Source: Pleurotus djamor
Taxonomy: Eukaryota > Basidiomycota > Agaricomycetes > Agaricales > Pleurotaceae
NCBI GenBank assembly: GCA_029747585.1
Contig: JAPEVF010000457.1
Location: forward strand, 1-36,726
Length of the DNA: 36,726 nt
Reading direction: 5' to 3'
A model generated the notes under the pieces. The model did not search any database and was not told the origin of the DNA. It worked only from the letters and a program-made list of their open reading frames with translations. Position numbers and translations under genes: made by a program. This document shows, one piece after another, positions 1-11,156 of this stretch (position 1 is its first letter; the number at the start of each line of letters is the position of its first letter).

Positions 1-709
1 AGCCTGGTGGATAGTTAGTCTCGTGATTTTCGAGTCGAGCCATGGTCGCAGAAGGGAAATGGATTGAGAAGGGCTAAGCGTGTCCAAGTTGGCGGCGAGA
101 GTGGTCGCGATCTTTGTCTTTGTCTTGCAGCAAAGATAACGGATATGATTTGATTCGTGACGGGAAGAACGTTATGGATTGGAAAAAGCGAGGAAAAGCG
201 ATGTAGGGTGCTTCAAACGGACGACAATCGACAAGCAATCAAAACTGCAAGAACAAGGGCCAGAAAGAGGAAAAGGAGACGCGGAGGGTGGATGGGAGAG
301 GGGGAGGAGGAGGAGGAATGTTGGGATACCTCTAATGACCAGTTATTATAAGGAGGCACGGACTGGTTTCAAATTGTTTCGGAGTCGGGGGCTAAACAAA
401 GTGCGGAGTTGAAGCCGTTCCTCTCCTGACTGCACTCACCAGAGTCATCCGCAATCCAAGTCCCTCCCATTGTCCGCCTATCCAAGCCCATCTTATCCAG
501 CGATAACACGTTCACCGTCCATATTGCCATCCAACGCCATCCAAGGTGTCATGACTCCAGCAAATCTCCGAACCTCTGCCTGAATCTCCCATTGTTCTCG
601 TCGTTGGCGCAGGCGGTGAGCGAGCCAGCTGTTTCTTCCCCACCGGGAGGACAATTCGTAAGCCATTACATACCATCTCGACAAAACATTATCACTTACC
701 GTACTGAAG
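1..709. other. No supported gene
   Basis: I see no convincing coding region here on either strand. The bases just before 710 would hold the 5' half of the lyase copy that begins at 710. A short stretch near 640-660 (a Gly-Gly followed by a gtaag donor) faintly resembles the end of the preceding exon of the complete gene, but alignment fails beyond a few residues, so it may be chance or decayed sequence. Confidence 0.5.
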
Positions 710-1196
710 GTCATCATTGGACGAACTGACTCAGCCCAAGTTCTCGGAATGGAGGAAGCTGTCGAGCGTTTGAAGCTCGCTGCCGCTGCTGGTGCTGATG
801 TTTGCTTCATTGAGGGCGTCAAGTCCAAGGAGCTCCTCGAGACCACCGTCGCCGCCCTTGCACCCAAGCCCGTCCTTGTTAACGTCATCTCTGGTGGACT
901 CACTCCCCCTTTCACCTACCGAGAAGCCGAAGAGATGGGTGCTAAAATCATCAGTAAGTGCTCAGCATCTTGACATCGGTCATTGATTCTAATCATATCA
1001 TCTAGTCTTTTCGCTTGTCTCTTGTGTTGCCATGGTGCACGCTTGCCGCGCTGCTATGCAGTCACTCAAAAAGACCGGAACCGACTTCGTCTCTGCACAA
1101 GGAATGGATCCCAAGGCCTTCTTCAAGGTCATGGGTCTGGACCCGGTCATCGAGCTCGATGCGAAGGCAGGAGGAACAGCGTTCGCACAGGTCTAG
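710..1196 (+). pseudogene. 3'-half fragment of an isocitrate lyase/PEP mutase family lyase
   Basis: This is a partial second copy of the complete lyase gene at 4164-5579. Homology starts exactly at an intron acceptor (tgaag then GTCATC at 710) and runs through one intron (954-1005) to a TAG at 1194-1196. The first 81 residues differ from the complete copy at 10 positions by my count, and the C-terminal part is also in frame (ending ...GGTAFAQV). The N-terminal half, including the catalytic KRCGH segment, is absent, so the fragment cannot be an active enzyme by itself. It lacks the last intron of the complete copy: the FKVMG-LDPV junction is continuous here. The open frame and mostly conservative changes suggest recent truncation or past selection. 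It converges with the flavocytochrome gene at 1390-3790. A remote unrecognised 5' exon cannot be excluded. Confidence 0.75.
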
Positions 1197-1389
1197 ATTT
1201 TTATACCCCTGGTCATCTTGAGGATCCCGTAGAGCATTCATAATTCCTGATACATACCACTGTACTTACACATCCAAAATCAGCACTTCTATCTATAGAG
1301 TTGAACCCACCCTGAGATCTTGATGCCGCTCGTCGTATCGGGCAAGAACATTTCTATATCTGACCGAGTTCGGTGAAAACACGCCGTTC

Positions 1390-3790
1390 CTACATCCTTG
1401 ACTTGAGAGCCTTCAACTGTGCTGTTTGCAGAGTTTCGTCTGTTTTTGGAATTTATTAATTAGGCCATGCGGGAGTCAAAATCGATTCGGTGGACATACA
1501 GTTGTTCATGAAAAGCCTGTCTTCGGGAACCGCGACAAGGTGGTTACTAAGATTGGATGCGTCAACCATGGAAGGGACAACGTCTTTCAAGGTAGGTGCG
1601 CCAAGTAACCGTAGATTCATCTCGAATTCATCCTGGTATAGCGGTGAGAGAGTTGATATGATCAGATAAGTCAGAACATACATGAAGAATTTGGAGTGCC
1701 TTGTCCACGCCATCGACGCCATAAGAAGAGAAGGCATAGAGGAAGGGACGACCGATGCCGACTAGTCGAGAGACAGTGAGCATGAGGGTTGTCTCATCGA
1801 AGTCAACAACCACACTGACCTGCCGTGGCACCAAGGGCAACTGCCTTCAAGACATCGGTGGCTCGTCGTACACCACCATCAACGAACAGCTGGAACTTTT
1901 CATTTGGGAAAGTCAATCCACGCTCTTCCTTCAAGTGCTTGGTGACTTCTGCCAGGACTTCAATGCCAGACCGAGCGAAATCGATTTGCCTTCCACCGTG
2001 ATTGGAGAGCACGACTCCTGCGAGGCCTTGGTCGTAGGCTTCGAGAGCGTCCTATGAATGACGGATCAAGATGAGATGCAGATCGGCAACGTCTCAGGAA
2101 AACAAGAACGTACCTCCCAACATTGCACGCCTTTGAGAATAAGGGGCATGTTTGTTATGCTTTTAAACCACTTCATGTCTGCCCAGTTCAATCCGGGGTC
2201 AATGAAGGACTGTGGTAGCTCGATGAATGGTCACCATGATATGAGCGAGGGGTGGATTTACGCTTATGGCTCTAGCGGCACCTTGGGACCTATCAACGCC
2301 TTCTGACCCAGTTTCTGACACAACTGAGGGGTCTTCGTCTTCGAATTTCATGCGCATGTCCTATCGGTGTTTTCAATCAGTATTATGAACTGAGTATAAA
2401 ACAAGATCGATAGATAGCTACCTTTTCTCTACGTCCTAATTGAGGAGCATCGACGGTAATGAACAGTCCTTTGATACCCCGTTCCTCGGCATGTTGCACT
2501 ATCCGTTTCGTTATGGCACGGTCCTTGTTAACGTAACTGAGATATTCAAGTTAGGTATGTAGCCTCGGCATTGAATAGAGGAACGCACAGTTGAAGGAAT
2601 TGTACTTGATTTGGTTGTGCTGCGTCTATTATTTCATCAAAAGAACATGACGCAAGGGTTGGAATCTAGTTGCAAGCGTCAGCAATTTCCAATACAAATG
2701 ATGTTGATAGGCTGCGTACCATCTGGATGACGTTATGTTTAGCAGCCGCTCTGGTGAGGTTGAGTTCACCATCCGGATGTCCGAGTTTTCCGAGAGCCGT
2801 GGCTGTCTAGAAGCAGGTCGTTATTCAATGAATTAAAGAGACAGAATGGTAAATTCGTGGCTTACAATGTAAACAGGCATACTTGTCTTATGGCCCAATA
2901 TTCGTGTTGACCAGTCGACCTTGGTGACATCACGCAGTATGCGAGGACGGAACCATATTCTACCCGAGATCTTCAGCCAATAGGAAATTTGCAGTATGTC
3001 ATTCCTACCGGTGATAAGCAGCATGGTTTTCGCGCAATGTGATTTCATCGTCAGCAGCCGACGAATAATATGCCCATGCTTTCTCGGTCATGACTTGTCG
3101 TGCAATGGACTACAAAGACATAAACAAGGGAAGTGAGGTCGATCGTGTAATGGAACCTACCTCAAAGTCGTGGAGATTTAGCACTTCGCTTAGCGGTGGT
3201 CGTGCTGCAACACGTTCTTGACGAGCTTTCTCTTGGTCCGTTACAGTCACCTCAACTTTCTCCACAGTCCCCAAATCCACAGGACCGAGACTATTAGAGA
3301 TAGCTTTCAAACTTCGTCACGTCGTACACGTCGGAATGACTGACTGTTTCTCGGGTGGCAGATTTGTCGTAATAGCATCGGGGGGGATGTATTGGTTCAT
3401 ACTCTTGGCTTAAAGTAAGATGTATGTTTTAAGAACGAACGAGTGTGCATAAGACGAGTAGACGTACGTTGCATCCTTCCCAGCATATTTCAGTATAATC
3501 TTGCTTCCTCCTGAATGACTATTCAGCCCGATGCTGCGCGAAGCCACCACGTCTCTTACCTGGATGATCTGCAACACGTCAATTAGTGATGAACAACTAG
3601 GCTATCATGCACCCTATGATACATACCATCAAGGAATTCCGTCACGTCGTACACCTTGCCTAATGCAAGCCATGATCATGAGCTGGTATCTCGCATTTGA
3701 AGGACTTCGCGTACCATGTACAATGATCCAGCAGCTTGCTCGCGAGTTGTGTTTTGCAACTTCTTTGCCAGATATCGGTGTAGTTGCCAT
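1390..3790 (-). CDS. Flavocytochrome b2-type FMN-dependent alpha-hydroxy acid dehydrogenase, copy A
   Basis: The protein has an N-terminal cytochrome b5 domain followed by an FMN alpha-hydroxy acid dehydrogenase barrel, the layout of yeast L-lactate dehydrogenase Cyb2. ATG is at 3788-3790 (MATTPISGKEVAKHN...) and I follow about 15 short exons to a TAG at 1390-1392. Visible residues are the HPGG heme motif, the second heme His region (EPIHPPDA), WAYYSSAADDE, VDAPQLGRREKD, ILKGV (active-site Lys) and SNHGGRQ (catalytic His and FMN/substrate Arg). No frame break was found. There is no mitochondrial presequence; the C-terminus is SRM, which fits the loose PTS1 consensus. The heme-ligand His lies in a 9-nt exon at 3560-3568. 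By family it transfers electrons from a 2-hydroxy acid or glyoxylate through FMN and heme to cytochrome c; the substrate is not readable from sequence. The neighbouring lyase genes make glyoxylate/oxalate chemistry plausible. Confidence 0.88.
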
Positions 3791-4163
3791 TGATGTTGAA
3801 AGCCCACAAAAGTTTAAAGGAAGTCGTGACGTTCAAAGATAAGAAAGAGAAGTGACGTGGAGAGGAAGAGGGACACCGAGGTCCAGAGGAATCCCACCAG
3901 GCGTGTGAGTGAGCGTATGAGGTGGAGTGTTAGGCGAAGGTGCGGTTGAGCGTTTCCGTTTTGAGGCGGGAGGCCGCGGCCCGATCTATATTCAGCACAA
4001 ATAGGGGTCAGGGATTGGGACTATCATTGAGTTATGTGCATTAAATTGAGCGTTTCATAGGGATACATAGACGTTTCGATAAGGAAGAACAACAGCTTAT
4101 ATACATACAAGTAGGCAAGAAAGACCCGGAAGTAGGGAAACCACCAAAAAAGGACTAAACTAT
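3791..4163. other. Intergenic region between copy A flavocytochrome promoter and lyase 3' end
   Basis: Both flanking genes are on the minus strand. The stretch should hold the promoter of the 1390-3790 gene. A weak AT-rich block (atctatattc, about 3971-3980) is the only TATA-like element I see. No gene is supported. Confidence 0.4.
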
Positions 4164-5579
4164 TCAGACAACAGAAAACGCTGAGCCGCCAGCACGAGCA
4201 TCCAGCTCTATTACATCGTCAAGGCCTACGTAGATTGATTAGATGAGTGTGTTGAATAGATAGGTAAGGAAATGTTGTGGACTCACCCATGACCTTGAAG
4301 AATGCCTTCGGATCCATGCCTTGTGCAGATGAAAAGTCGGTACCAGTCTTTTTGAGGGCTAGCATGGCAGCACGACAAGCATGTACCATCGCGACACAGG
4401 AAACAAGTGAAAATACTGTCATCTCAAGGTCAGCATGATTCTCATACAAGGTCAGAAGAACAAGAACTCACTGATAATCTTGGCACCAGACTTCTCAGCT
4501 TCTTGAGATGTGAAGGAGGGAGTAAGTCCGCCAGATATGACGTTGACTAGGACGGGTGTAGGTGCGAGGGCTTGAACAGTGGACTCGAGGAGCTCCTTCG
4601 ACTTGACTCCTTCAATGAAGCAGACGTCTGCGCCTGCCTCTGCTGCGAGTTTCAGTCGGGTAACGGCCTCCTCCATGCCAAGCACTTGGGCAGAATCAGT
4701 GCGACCGATGATGACCTACGTATAAGCAATGAATCGGAAGCTGTACAAGTGAAAACGAGGCAGAGAACTTACGAAGTCGGATCCTCCAGGGATAGCGTCC
4801 CTGGCCATCACTGCAGCGCGGATGCGAGTCAAGAACTCTTCTCGTGAGACGACTTGCTTGCCCATTAGATGACCGCAGCGCTTCGTTTGTACTTGATCTT
4901 CGATATGCAGGGCAGCGACACCGGCTCTAGCATATTGAGTCACAGTGCGAGCGACCATGGCTGGACCACCGAAGCCGGTATCTGCATCGGCAATGACAGG
5001 GCAGGTAGGGTCGAGGCTGCATACCATTTGTGCAGACTAGATGAGAAATGCGTCCATGAGCCCTCAGTTGAGACCAGGGGACGACCCAAAAGTGGAAAAT
5101 ACTTACCCCAACAAAGTCGTTGAGCGTCGCGATCGCGAGATCTGGTTGACCCAATCGAGAAGCTGTTGTAGCAGCCCCACTTTGGTACAGACACGTGAAG
5201 CCAGCTTCGAGAGCGCATCTAGCACTGATTCCGTCACAGATTCCAGGAGCAACCTGATCTCAAAGGGTCAGACGCGGAACTGGGGGGATCTTTGACGGAA
5301 GGTACTTACAACGATACCGGGTCTCGCGAGCATTTGGCGAAGACGGGTGGCAGGGTTGAACGACAGGGGTCCCTCGAGGAAGTTCTTAGGATCAAGACGA
5401 GGGTTGGAGTAGACGCTGCGACTAATATTGGCAGGTGTTTCTGAGGGACCGTCGAGGGCATCAGCGCGCATTGGCGTGTCGGGAGTAAGACATGGTTCAG
5501 TGGTGGCGAAGGAAGTCGATGTCGAGGGTGAAGAGTCGTTGTTCATGTGGGTCGCGTGGAAGTAATCGAGGCCAGGCAT
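4164..5579 (-). CDS. Isocitrate lyase/PEP mutase superfamily lyase (oxaloacetate acetylhydrolase-like)
   Basis: Six exons (5579-5310, 5253-5107, 5036-4773, 4715-4472, 4415-4287, 4225-4164) give about 371 residues. After a Ser/Thr-rich leader of about 60 residues the protein shows PGICDGISAR, DADTGFGGP (metal/substrate loop), HIEDQ and KRCGH, the catalytic Cys signature shared by isocitrate lyase, methylisocitrate lyase and oxaloacetate acetylhydrolase, then the IIGRTD segment and a C-terminal helical part ending SAFSVV. The family cleaves or forms C-C (sometimes P-C) bonds next to a carboxylate. Size is near that of fungal oxaloacetate acetylhydrolase and far below glyoxylate-cycle isocitrate lyase (over 500 residues). 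I cannot assign the substrate. It is divergent from the flavocytochrome at 7153, and a half-copy of it sits beside the other flavocytochrome. An alternative start at the Met 11 codons downstream is possible. Confidence 0.88.
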
Positions 5580-7152
5580 GTTAGACGGTACGAGAGGTGA
5601 GGTAAGGGTGAAAGATGGTCTAGACGTTGTCGGCTGGGTCGAGTTGTTGAAGATAGCCAGGGAGAGTGCCCTTCTTTTATACGTTGCTCGGAATATTTTC
5701 AGGTGGATTTTTAGATCCAGGGCTTAAAAAAAACTAGCAGCAGCGTTCCGGCAAGAAGTTTTTCTCTTTCAGCAAGAAGCAGAACGGGAGGTACGTCCCA
5801 AGTATCGCCAAGAAACGTTGCTCGGATTCGCTGTAGCCTCGCATCCAACAAGTGCAGAGGATTTGTGTCTTGGCAAGCGACCTTGCAGCGAAGTCAAAAC
5901 GAAAATAGTCGGAAGTAAGCTATATTTGGACGAGGTAGATGAAAAGCCAAGAGTTGCGAACTATTGAAAATTACGAAACGCCGTCGCCCAATCCCCATAT
6001 TGTTTAGATTGTCAGATTGGCGGTGTCGACGCTATCGAGTCAGATACGTAGATTGTGCCAATGCATGGAAAGTGAAGAGTCCTTTCAGGAGGCTAAGTGT
6101 AGCTTGGCGGATCGTCGCTGACAACAGGCAGATGGGGCTCGCGGGAAGTTCTACTGGTGATGGAACTTGGAGGGAAGCAAGGTGGCGCCAGAGACAGCGT
6201 CCGTTCTGTTACGAGGGCTGCCAAGACTGACTTGGCAGCGACCCTGAACAAAAGTCTAAATTCGTCACGGTCTTGCCAAGCGCTTTCACACCTTGTCACC
6301 CTCGGACCACCATGGTCCATGTGCATCAACCTGGGGTGTTCTCAATTCTTCGATGTAAATGTTCCTCGATTCTGAGCTTATACTGAGGCTGCTGCTCTGG
6401 CCAAGCTCTGATTAACTCCAACTTCGCTTGCATTGGCATCACCGGGGTACTTGGCTCAAACTTGGCTGACTAGGCGCGACTCATCAATGCATCATCACTC
6501 GTAGCTCGGGTGGCAAATGTGCATCAAACAAAGAGCTCACAACCTTGCTTTCGGACTTAGAGTGGACTTTGTCGTCTAGTGAGGCTCGAGTCTTCTCACC
6601 GACTTTCTTCTTTCCACGAGGCTGTAGTTGGTGGTTCAACTGAACTATTGCCACCCTTGGTTATTGTAACAATAGTGCGAATGATTGTCTAGAGTCTGGT
6701 TCCACTGGTACTGGATAATCCCAAGCCACCTATATAACGAGCAGGGATACCGCGACTTTCTACCTGCCGCAGGAATCCATCACGGATGAATCTATCAATC
6801 ATATTCCCAGATCATTCACGCTCGGGAAATTCCAATGATGTGACGCTATCCTCGGCCCTCCTACGCACCACCGTCTCGTACATACCTCTCAATCTCCGAA
6901 TCATCTTTACCGTCTTCTGGCCAAGCACAAGGCTAACACCATGGTGAACCTTGGACTTCTGCGGACCTATGGGATTCCTTGCGTTTGACAGACGCGGAGA
7001 GTGCACAACCAGCTATTCAATGATGAGAACGCCTGAAAGTGACGGAGACCCTCATTCCGACTAAGCGCAGTGAATTTAAGTCGAGCCTACATGAAGGGCT
7101 GCTCGTTAGCCGCCCCCACACCCCGCACTCAGTACCCCACCGCGTACCCACT
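5580..7152. other. Long divergent intergenic region between lyase and flavocytochrome copy B
   Basis: About 1.57 kb between two outward-transcribed genes. A TATA box for the lyase lies at 5674-5681. On the plus strand CTATATAACG at about 6730-6739 could be a core promoter element for the gene starting at 7153, which would imply a leader of about 400 nt or a 5' UTR intron. I found no domain-bearing reading frame or RNA gene in it. Confidence 0.45.
5674..5681 (-). promoter_or_regulatory. TATA box of the lyase gene
   Basis: TATAAAAG on the minus strand lies about 95 bp upstream of the ATG at 5579, the usual distance for a fungal core promoter with a short leader. The leader between them is rich in CT and CAAC. 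Confidence 0.55.
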
Positions 7153-9330
7153 ATGTCTCTCATCTCCACTGCAGCGGTTGCTGAGCATGCCAGTCGCGAC
7201 AGCTGCTGGATCATCGTGCACAGTAAGCCCCCCAGTAAACTTGGCACAGTCGCACAGAGCTGACCGCGTCCACTGCAGGCAAAGTCTATGATGTTACTGA
7301 TTTCTTAGACGGTCGGCACGTTCTCCCATCTTTGCGTTTCACCTTCTCACATATATGTTCTCAGAACATCCAGGCGGAAGTAAAATTATTCTCAAGTATG
7401 CCGGTGTTGATGCTACGTGAGCCCCCCTACAACCTTCCCAACGATGTGTACTGAGTCATTGTTTTGGCGATCCAGTGAAGCGTATGAACCCATCCACCCA
7501 CCTAATGCCATCACCGACAACCTCCCAACCAATAAGCAGTACGTCACAGCATCTACGCGAGGCCGATTATTTCCCTGAACCATTCTTCTCTTAGCATCGG
7601 CTCAATTGACCCCAATACCGTCGTCAAAGTGGTCAAAGAAGTTACCGAGGAGGACAAGAGACGCCAAGCCCTACTAGACGCACGGCCACCTCTCGATGAA
7701 ATCATCAACCTTCATGACTTCGAGGCACGTAATGTTCACTCTTGGCCCTTGCGATCCGCTCATTGTATTTCGTTCCTTAGGCAGTCGCCAAGGCCATCCT
7801 TCCAGCAAAAGCCTGGGCCTATTACTCTTCCGCCTCTGACGATGAAATTACCATCCGTGAAAATCGAGCTGCGTATCAGCGGTAGGTCGTCACTTGACCC
7901 TCGATTGAATGGGCAGAGTGACTGAAGACGGTTGCAATCCAGCGTTTGGTTCCGTCCGCGCATTCTTCGGGATGTCACAAGCGTCGACTGGTCGACTACT
8001 ATCCTCGGAAAGAAGTCGTCCCTTCCTGTGTACATCTCCGCCACCGCGCTTGGCAAGCTCGGCCACCCCGATGGTGAACTTAACTTGACACGAGCAGCCG
8101 GAAAGCACGGTGTTATTCAGATGGTGAGTTACCTCCCCTGTGTACGCAGCCGTGTTCGCCTTCTGAATGAGTCGCGATAGATCCCGACGCTCGCCTCGTG
8201 CTCGTTTGATGAAATCATTGATGCGGCGGTACCTGGTCAACCTCTGTTCCTGCAACTGTAAGTTGATCATTCTACATACAATCGCCTTGGTTCTTCACCT
8301 GATCACCCCCCTCTAGCTACGTCAACAGGGATCGCGAAATCACCAAGAAGTATGTTCAGCATGCTGAGAAGCGTGGCGTTTCGGCCTTGTTCATTACCGT
8401 CGATGCGCCTCAACTTGGTCGACGTGAAAAGGATATGAGGATGAAGTTCGTCGGGGACTCGGGCGCGAAAGTTCAAGAAGGCCAGAAGGATATCAAGCAA
8501 GATCAAGGTGTTGCACGAGCCATCAGTGTAAGCATAGGCGTTTGTTTGACTCGACGATGGCCGGTACTGATCTGAACTTCGATATTCGCTAGTCCTTCAT
8601 CGACCCCAGTCTTTCTTGGAAGGATATTCCTTGGTTCAGGAGCATCACCAACAGTCAGTCATCCCCCTCGTTCCGAAAACGTCTAGTCCTTAACCCCAAT
8701 TTTAGTGCACATCATCTTGAAAGGTGTATCCACTCCCGAAGATGCCCTTTTGGCCTACGATGCCGGTCTTCAAGGTATCGTCCTGAGTAATCACGGTGGC
8801 CGTCAGCTCGACACAGCACGCTCCGCTCTTGAGAATCTTCCTCCCATCATCGCGGCTCTCAAGACGCGTGGGCCCTGGCCTAACCCGAACTTCTCTGTAT
8901 TCATCGACGGTGGTGTGCGCAGAGCTACAGACGTTCTGAAAGCACTCGCCATGGGTGCCAGCGCTGTTGGTGTTGGGCGTGGATTTTTGTACGCTTTCGC
9001 AAGTTACGGACAGGAAGGCGTGGAGAAGGCTTTCCAAATCTTGAGGGTAAGGCCTGGTTACTCACAATCCTTGGACCTGGGGCTGATAAAATTACAGGAT
9101 GAGTTCGAGATGAACTTGCGCCTCCTGGGTGCCCGTAATCTGAACGAGCTTACGCCCGACATGGTTGATGCCAGTGGGCTTCATCAACACGTTGGGTTGA
9201 CTCCCCCTGATAATCTCTTCAACCTTACTTGTATGTCCTGTCTCCCCAGTAAACTACTTTCGTGTGGGCTCACCACAGTCCAACAGATCAACCACTACGC
9301 CTCGCTGAGTTCAAAAATTCCAAACTCTGA
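7153..9330 (+). CDS. Flavocytochrome b2-type FMN-dependent alpha-hydroxy acid dehydrogenase with C-terminal SKL, copy B
   Basis: About 500 residues: cytochrome b5 domain (DEHPGGSK and EPIHPPNA heme ligands) followed by the FMN dehydrogenase barrel. Visible active-site segments are WAYYSSASDDE, YISATAL, QLYVNRD, VDAPQLGRREKD, ILKGV, SNHGGRQLD and DGGVRRATDVLKAL, aligning well with yeast Cyb2. Start at 7153 places the heme domain almost at the N-terminus, with no mitochondrial targeting or sorting sequence. The last intron must end at the second of two nearby acceptors (...tccaacag) so that the reading gives YQPLRLAEFKNSKL and a TGA at 9328-9330; the other acceptor gives an unrelated tail. The terminal SKL is the canonical peroxisomal PTS1 tripeptide. 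Flavohemoprotein glyoxylate dehydrogenases of this general kind make oxalate in wood-rotting basidiomycetes; that function is my inference. Diverges from the lyase gene upstream. Confidence 0.9.
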
Positions 9331-9526
9331 ACTCCTATGTAGATCGTCCCCTATTTATTTGGTATCTTAGCCAGGTTTCCCCATTCACTCCCCCGATTTT
9401 CTCTACATGTGTATTGAATAGACCGCATTACAACCTTCGGCGAGAATAAATTTGGATATCAGAAACAAATCTGAAACGCCCAAAACAAACAAGAAGAATT
9501 TAAACATGCACATCGCTATGTGATGT

Positions 9527-11156
9527 TTAGTGTGCCAATCGTAGCTGCTCGTGTTTCAAATCGACCAGGTGGTTTACGGCCACCGCCATATCGTACGTGG
9601 GAGGGGGATAAAATTCATCGTTGGCCACGGCAATATTGTGGATCATCGTTTTCACAACTATGTGTGCAGAGGCGACAGGCGTATCAGTTCCCTAATCAAG
9701 TTGTTAGTTATGAAGAAATTCCCAAAGGTCTTGAGACGTACAGGCGCTGCGGGTGGATCTTGCTTCATTTGGTTATTGGCATCATTGATGGCGTCCTGGT
9801 AAGTGGGATCATCGGTGACCCAGCTATCTCTCTGCTTGTCGAGAACCACCAAGAGATCCAAGGCAGAGGATGTGTTTATAGAGCTCCAATCGGCCTTGAC
9901 GAAGTCAACAAATTTACCAGCGATCTAAGAGGAGGCGTAGTTTGGTAACGTGATGTAGACCAGGATGAAGAGGCTGGCTTACCTTGTCAGCTGCCCGCTG
10001 GTCGTCAGGGGAGATAGTACCATCATCGCCAACAAGAATCAAATAACCAAGCATCAATCCATCCTGCATTACAAGTGTAAGTCCAAGGCGTCACAGGCTC
10101 AGGAAACCTTACCTGAGTCTTAACAGCATCGCACATCTGAGCATACACCTTGGCGATGATTCGAGATACATAGAGTTCTCTAATAGCCTTGTCGAGTTCA
10201 TCTCTTTGCTTCTTTTGCTCAAAGAACTAGAGAGCAAGTTTAACAATAGAAAGGAGAAGGCATGTGGAAGGCACTTACATCGAAGGCTAAGATGAATCCA
10301 TCCGCAAAGATACCAATGATGGAGAGAACTTTGAGAAAGCGTCCAGCATTGGATGCGTACCGAGCGAGCGTGCTGGTTTCTAGCAGTGTCTCTGAGAGAG
10401 TGGTAGCCAAGATGGCGTAAGTAAACCAGAAGTTGAGTATGTATATATTGATGTATTGCATACCTTCGGCCCATCGGAAAGCCGTGGCGACCACTCTGAA
10501 AGCCCTAGCGCCAGCTTCAACACCTTCGGTGACCAAAGTGATAAAGGCACGGGCGTAGCTGCGAACGACTGTGACCACGTTGACGGCTCGAAGGAAATTT
10601 CCAATATCGATAGCTACCAGCAAAGAGTCAGCCTCACCTACATATATCATAGGCGGACGGACTACCTTTTGCAACAATTCCCGACGTGAACAAGATGCCA
10701 CTCATAGCCACTAGGGGGCGGTGGTCAGAAGGGCCATCTCGACCCCAGAAGGAAGGAAGACTAACTGAGGGCTACATCATCTTTGGAAGTCAATTTTTGG
10801 GCATTGTCGAGCATCTAAAATGAGTGTAAATCATTGAGAAGCTAAAGCGAGGAGGGATACTATACAGATTTGTACTGGGCCTTCTGTTCGTCGGTCAATG
10901 CGTCCTCAAGTTTCTTCTGCAATTCGTCAAACGTGGCCATGTTGTGATTTTTGAGGATTTGGTTGATGTAGGGGACCATGCGCGCGTCTTCTTTGTCCAT
11001 AGCGGCCTTGGCTTCCCGTGCACTATTTTGTAACATAGTGATGTCATTCTGAAGTTGAAGAGCTCGGTCACGGCGAGGCACGTTATCCGGATAGAAGACT
11101 GGATGGAGGGGTCAGTGATATCCATCGTTTACAGAAAGGATAGCTGGCTAACCCAT
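9527..11156 (-). CDS. Uncharacterised helical protein with internal hydrophobic segment (paralogue of 12026-13721)
   Basis: I do not recognise the family. My model has about nine exons and about 390 residues: a 4-nt first coding exon (ATGG), then VFYPDNVPRRDRALQLQND and a charged helical region; a hydrophobic segment (VALMAMSGILFTSGIVA and the region after it); a second hydrophobic stretch (LSIIGIFADGFILAF); a basic/acidic helix (FFEQKKQRDELDKA); and a C-terminal part with SWVTDDPTYQDAI. The last intron (donor gtacgt) moves the stop to the TAA at 9527-9529; without splicing translation stops at 9658. The N-terminal YPDN..RRDRA block and the W-T/S-x-DP motif recur in the divergent neighbour, so the two are diverged paralogues. 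The layout of two helical regions around a hydrophobic hairpin suggests a membrane-inserting or membrane-associated protein; function is unknown. First-exon donor (gttagc) is weak. Confidence 0.65.

Noticed and set aside
493..915. A 140-codon minus-strand frame
   Set aside because: It overlaps the lyase fragment, whose plus-strand frame matches the complete lyase gene nearly residue for residue.
5964..6375. Several overlapping frames of 70-90 codons between the lyase and flavocytochrome genes
   Set aside because: No domain, no consistent splice signals and no resemblance to other genes in the window. Treated as intergenic.
7724..7795. Apparent GC-AG intron in flavocytochrome copy B after the codons for HDFE
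   Set aside because: A normal GT donor four bases further on, joined to the acceptor ending ggcag, also keeps the frame (FEALAKAI), so no unusual splice site is needed.
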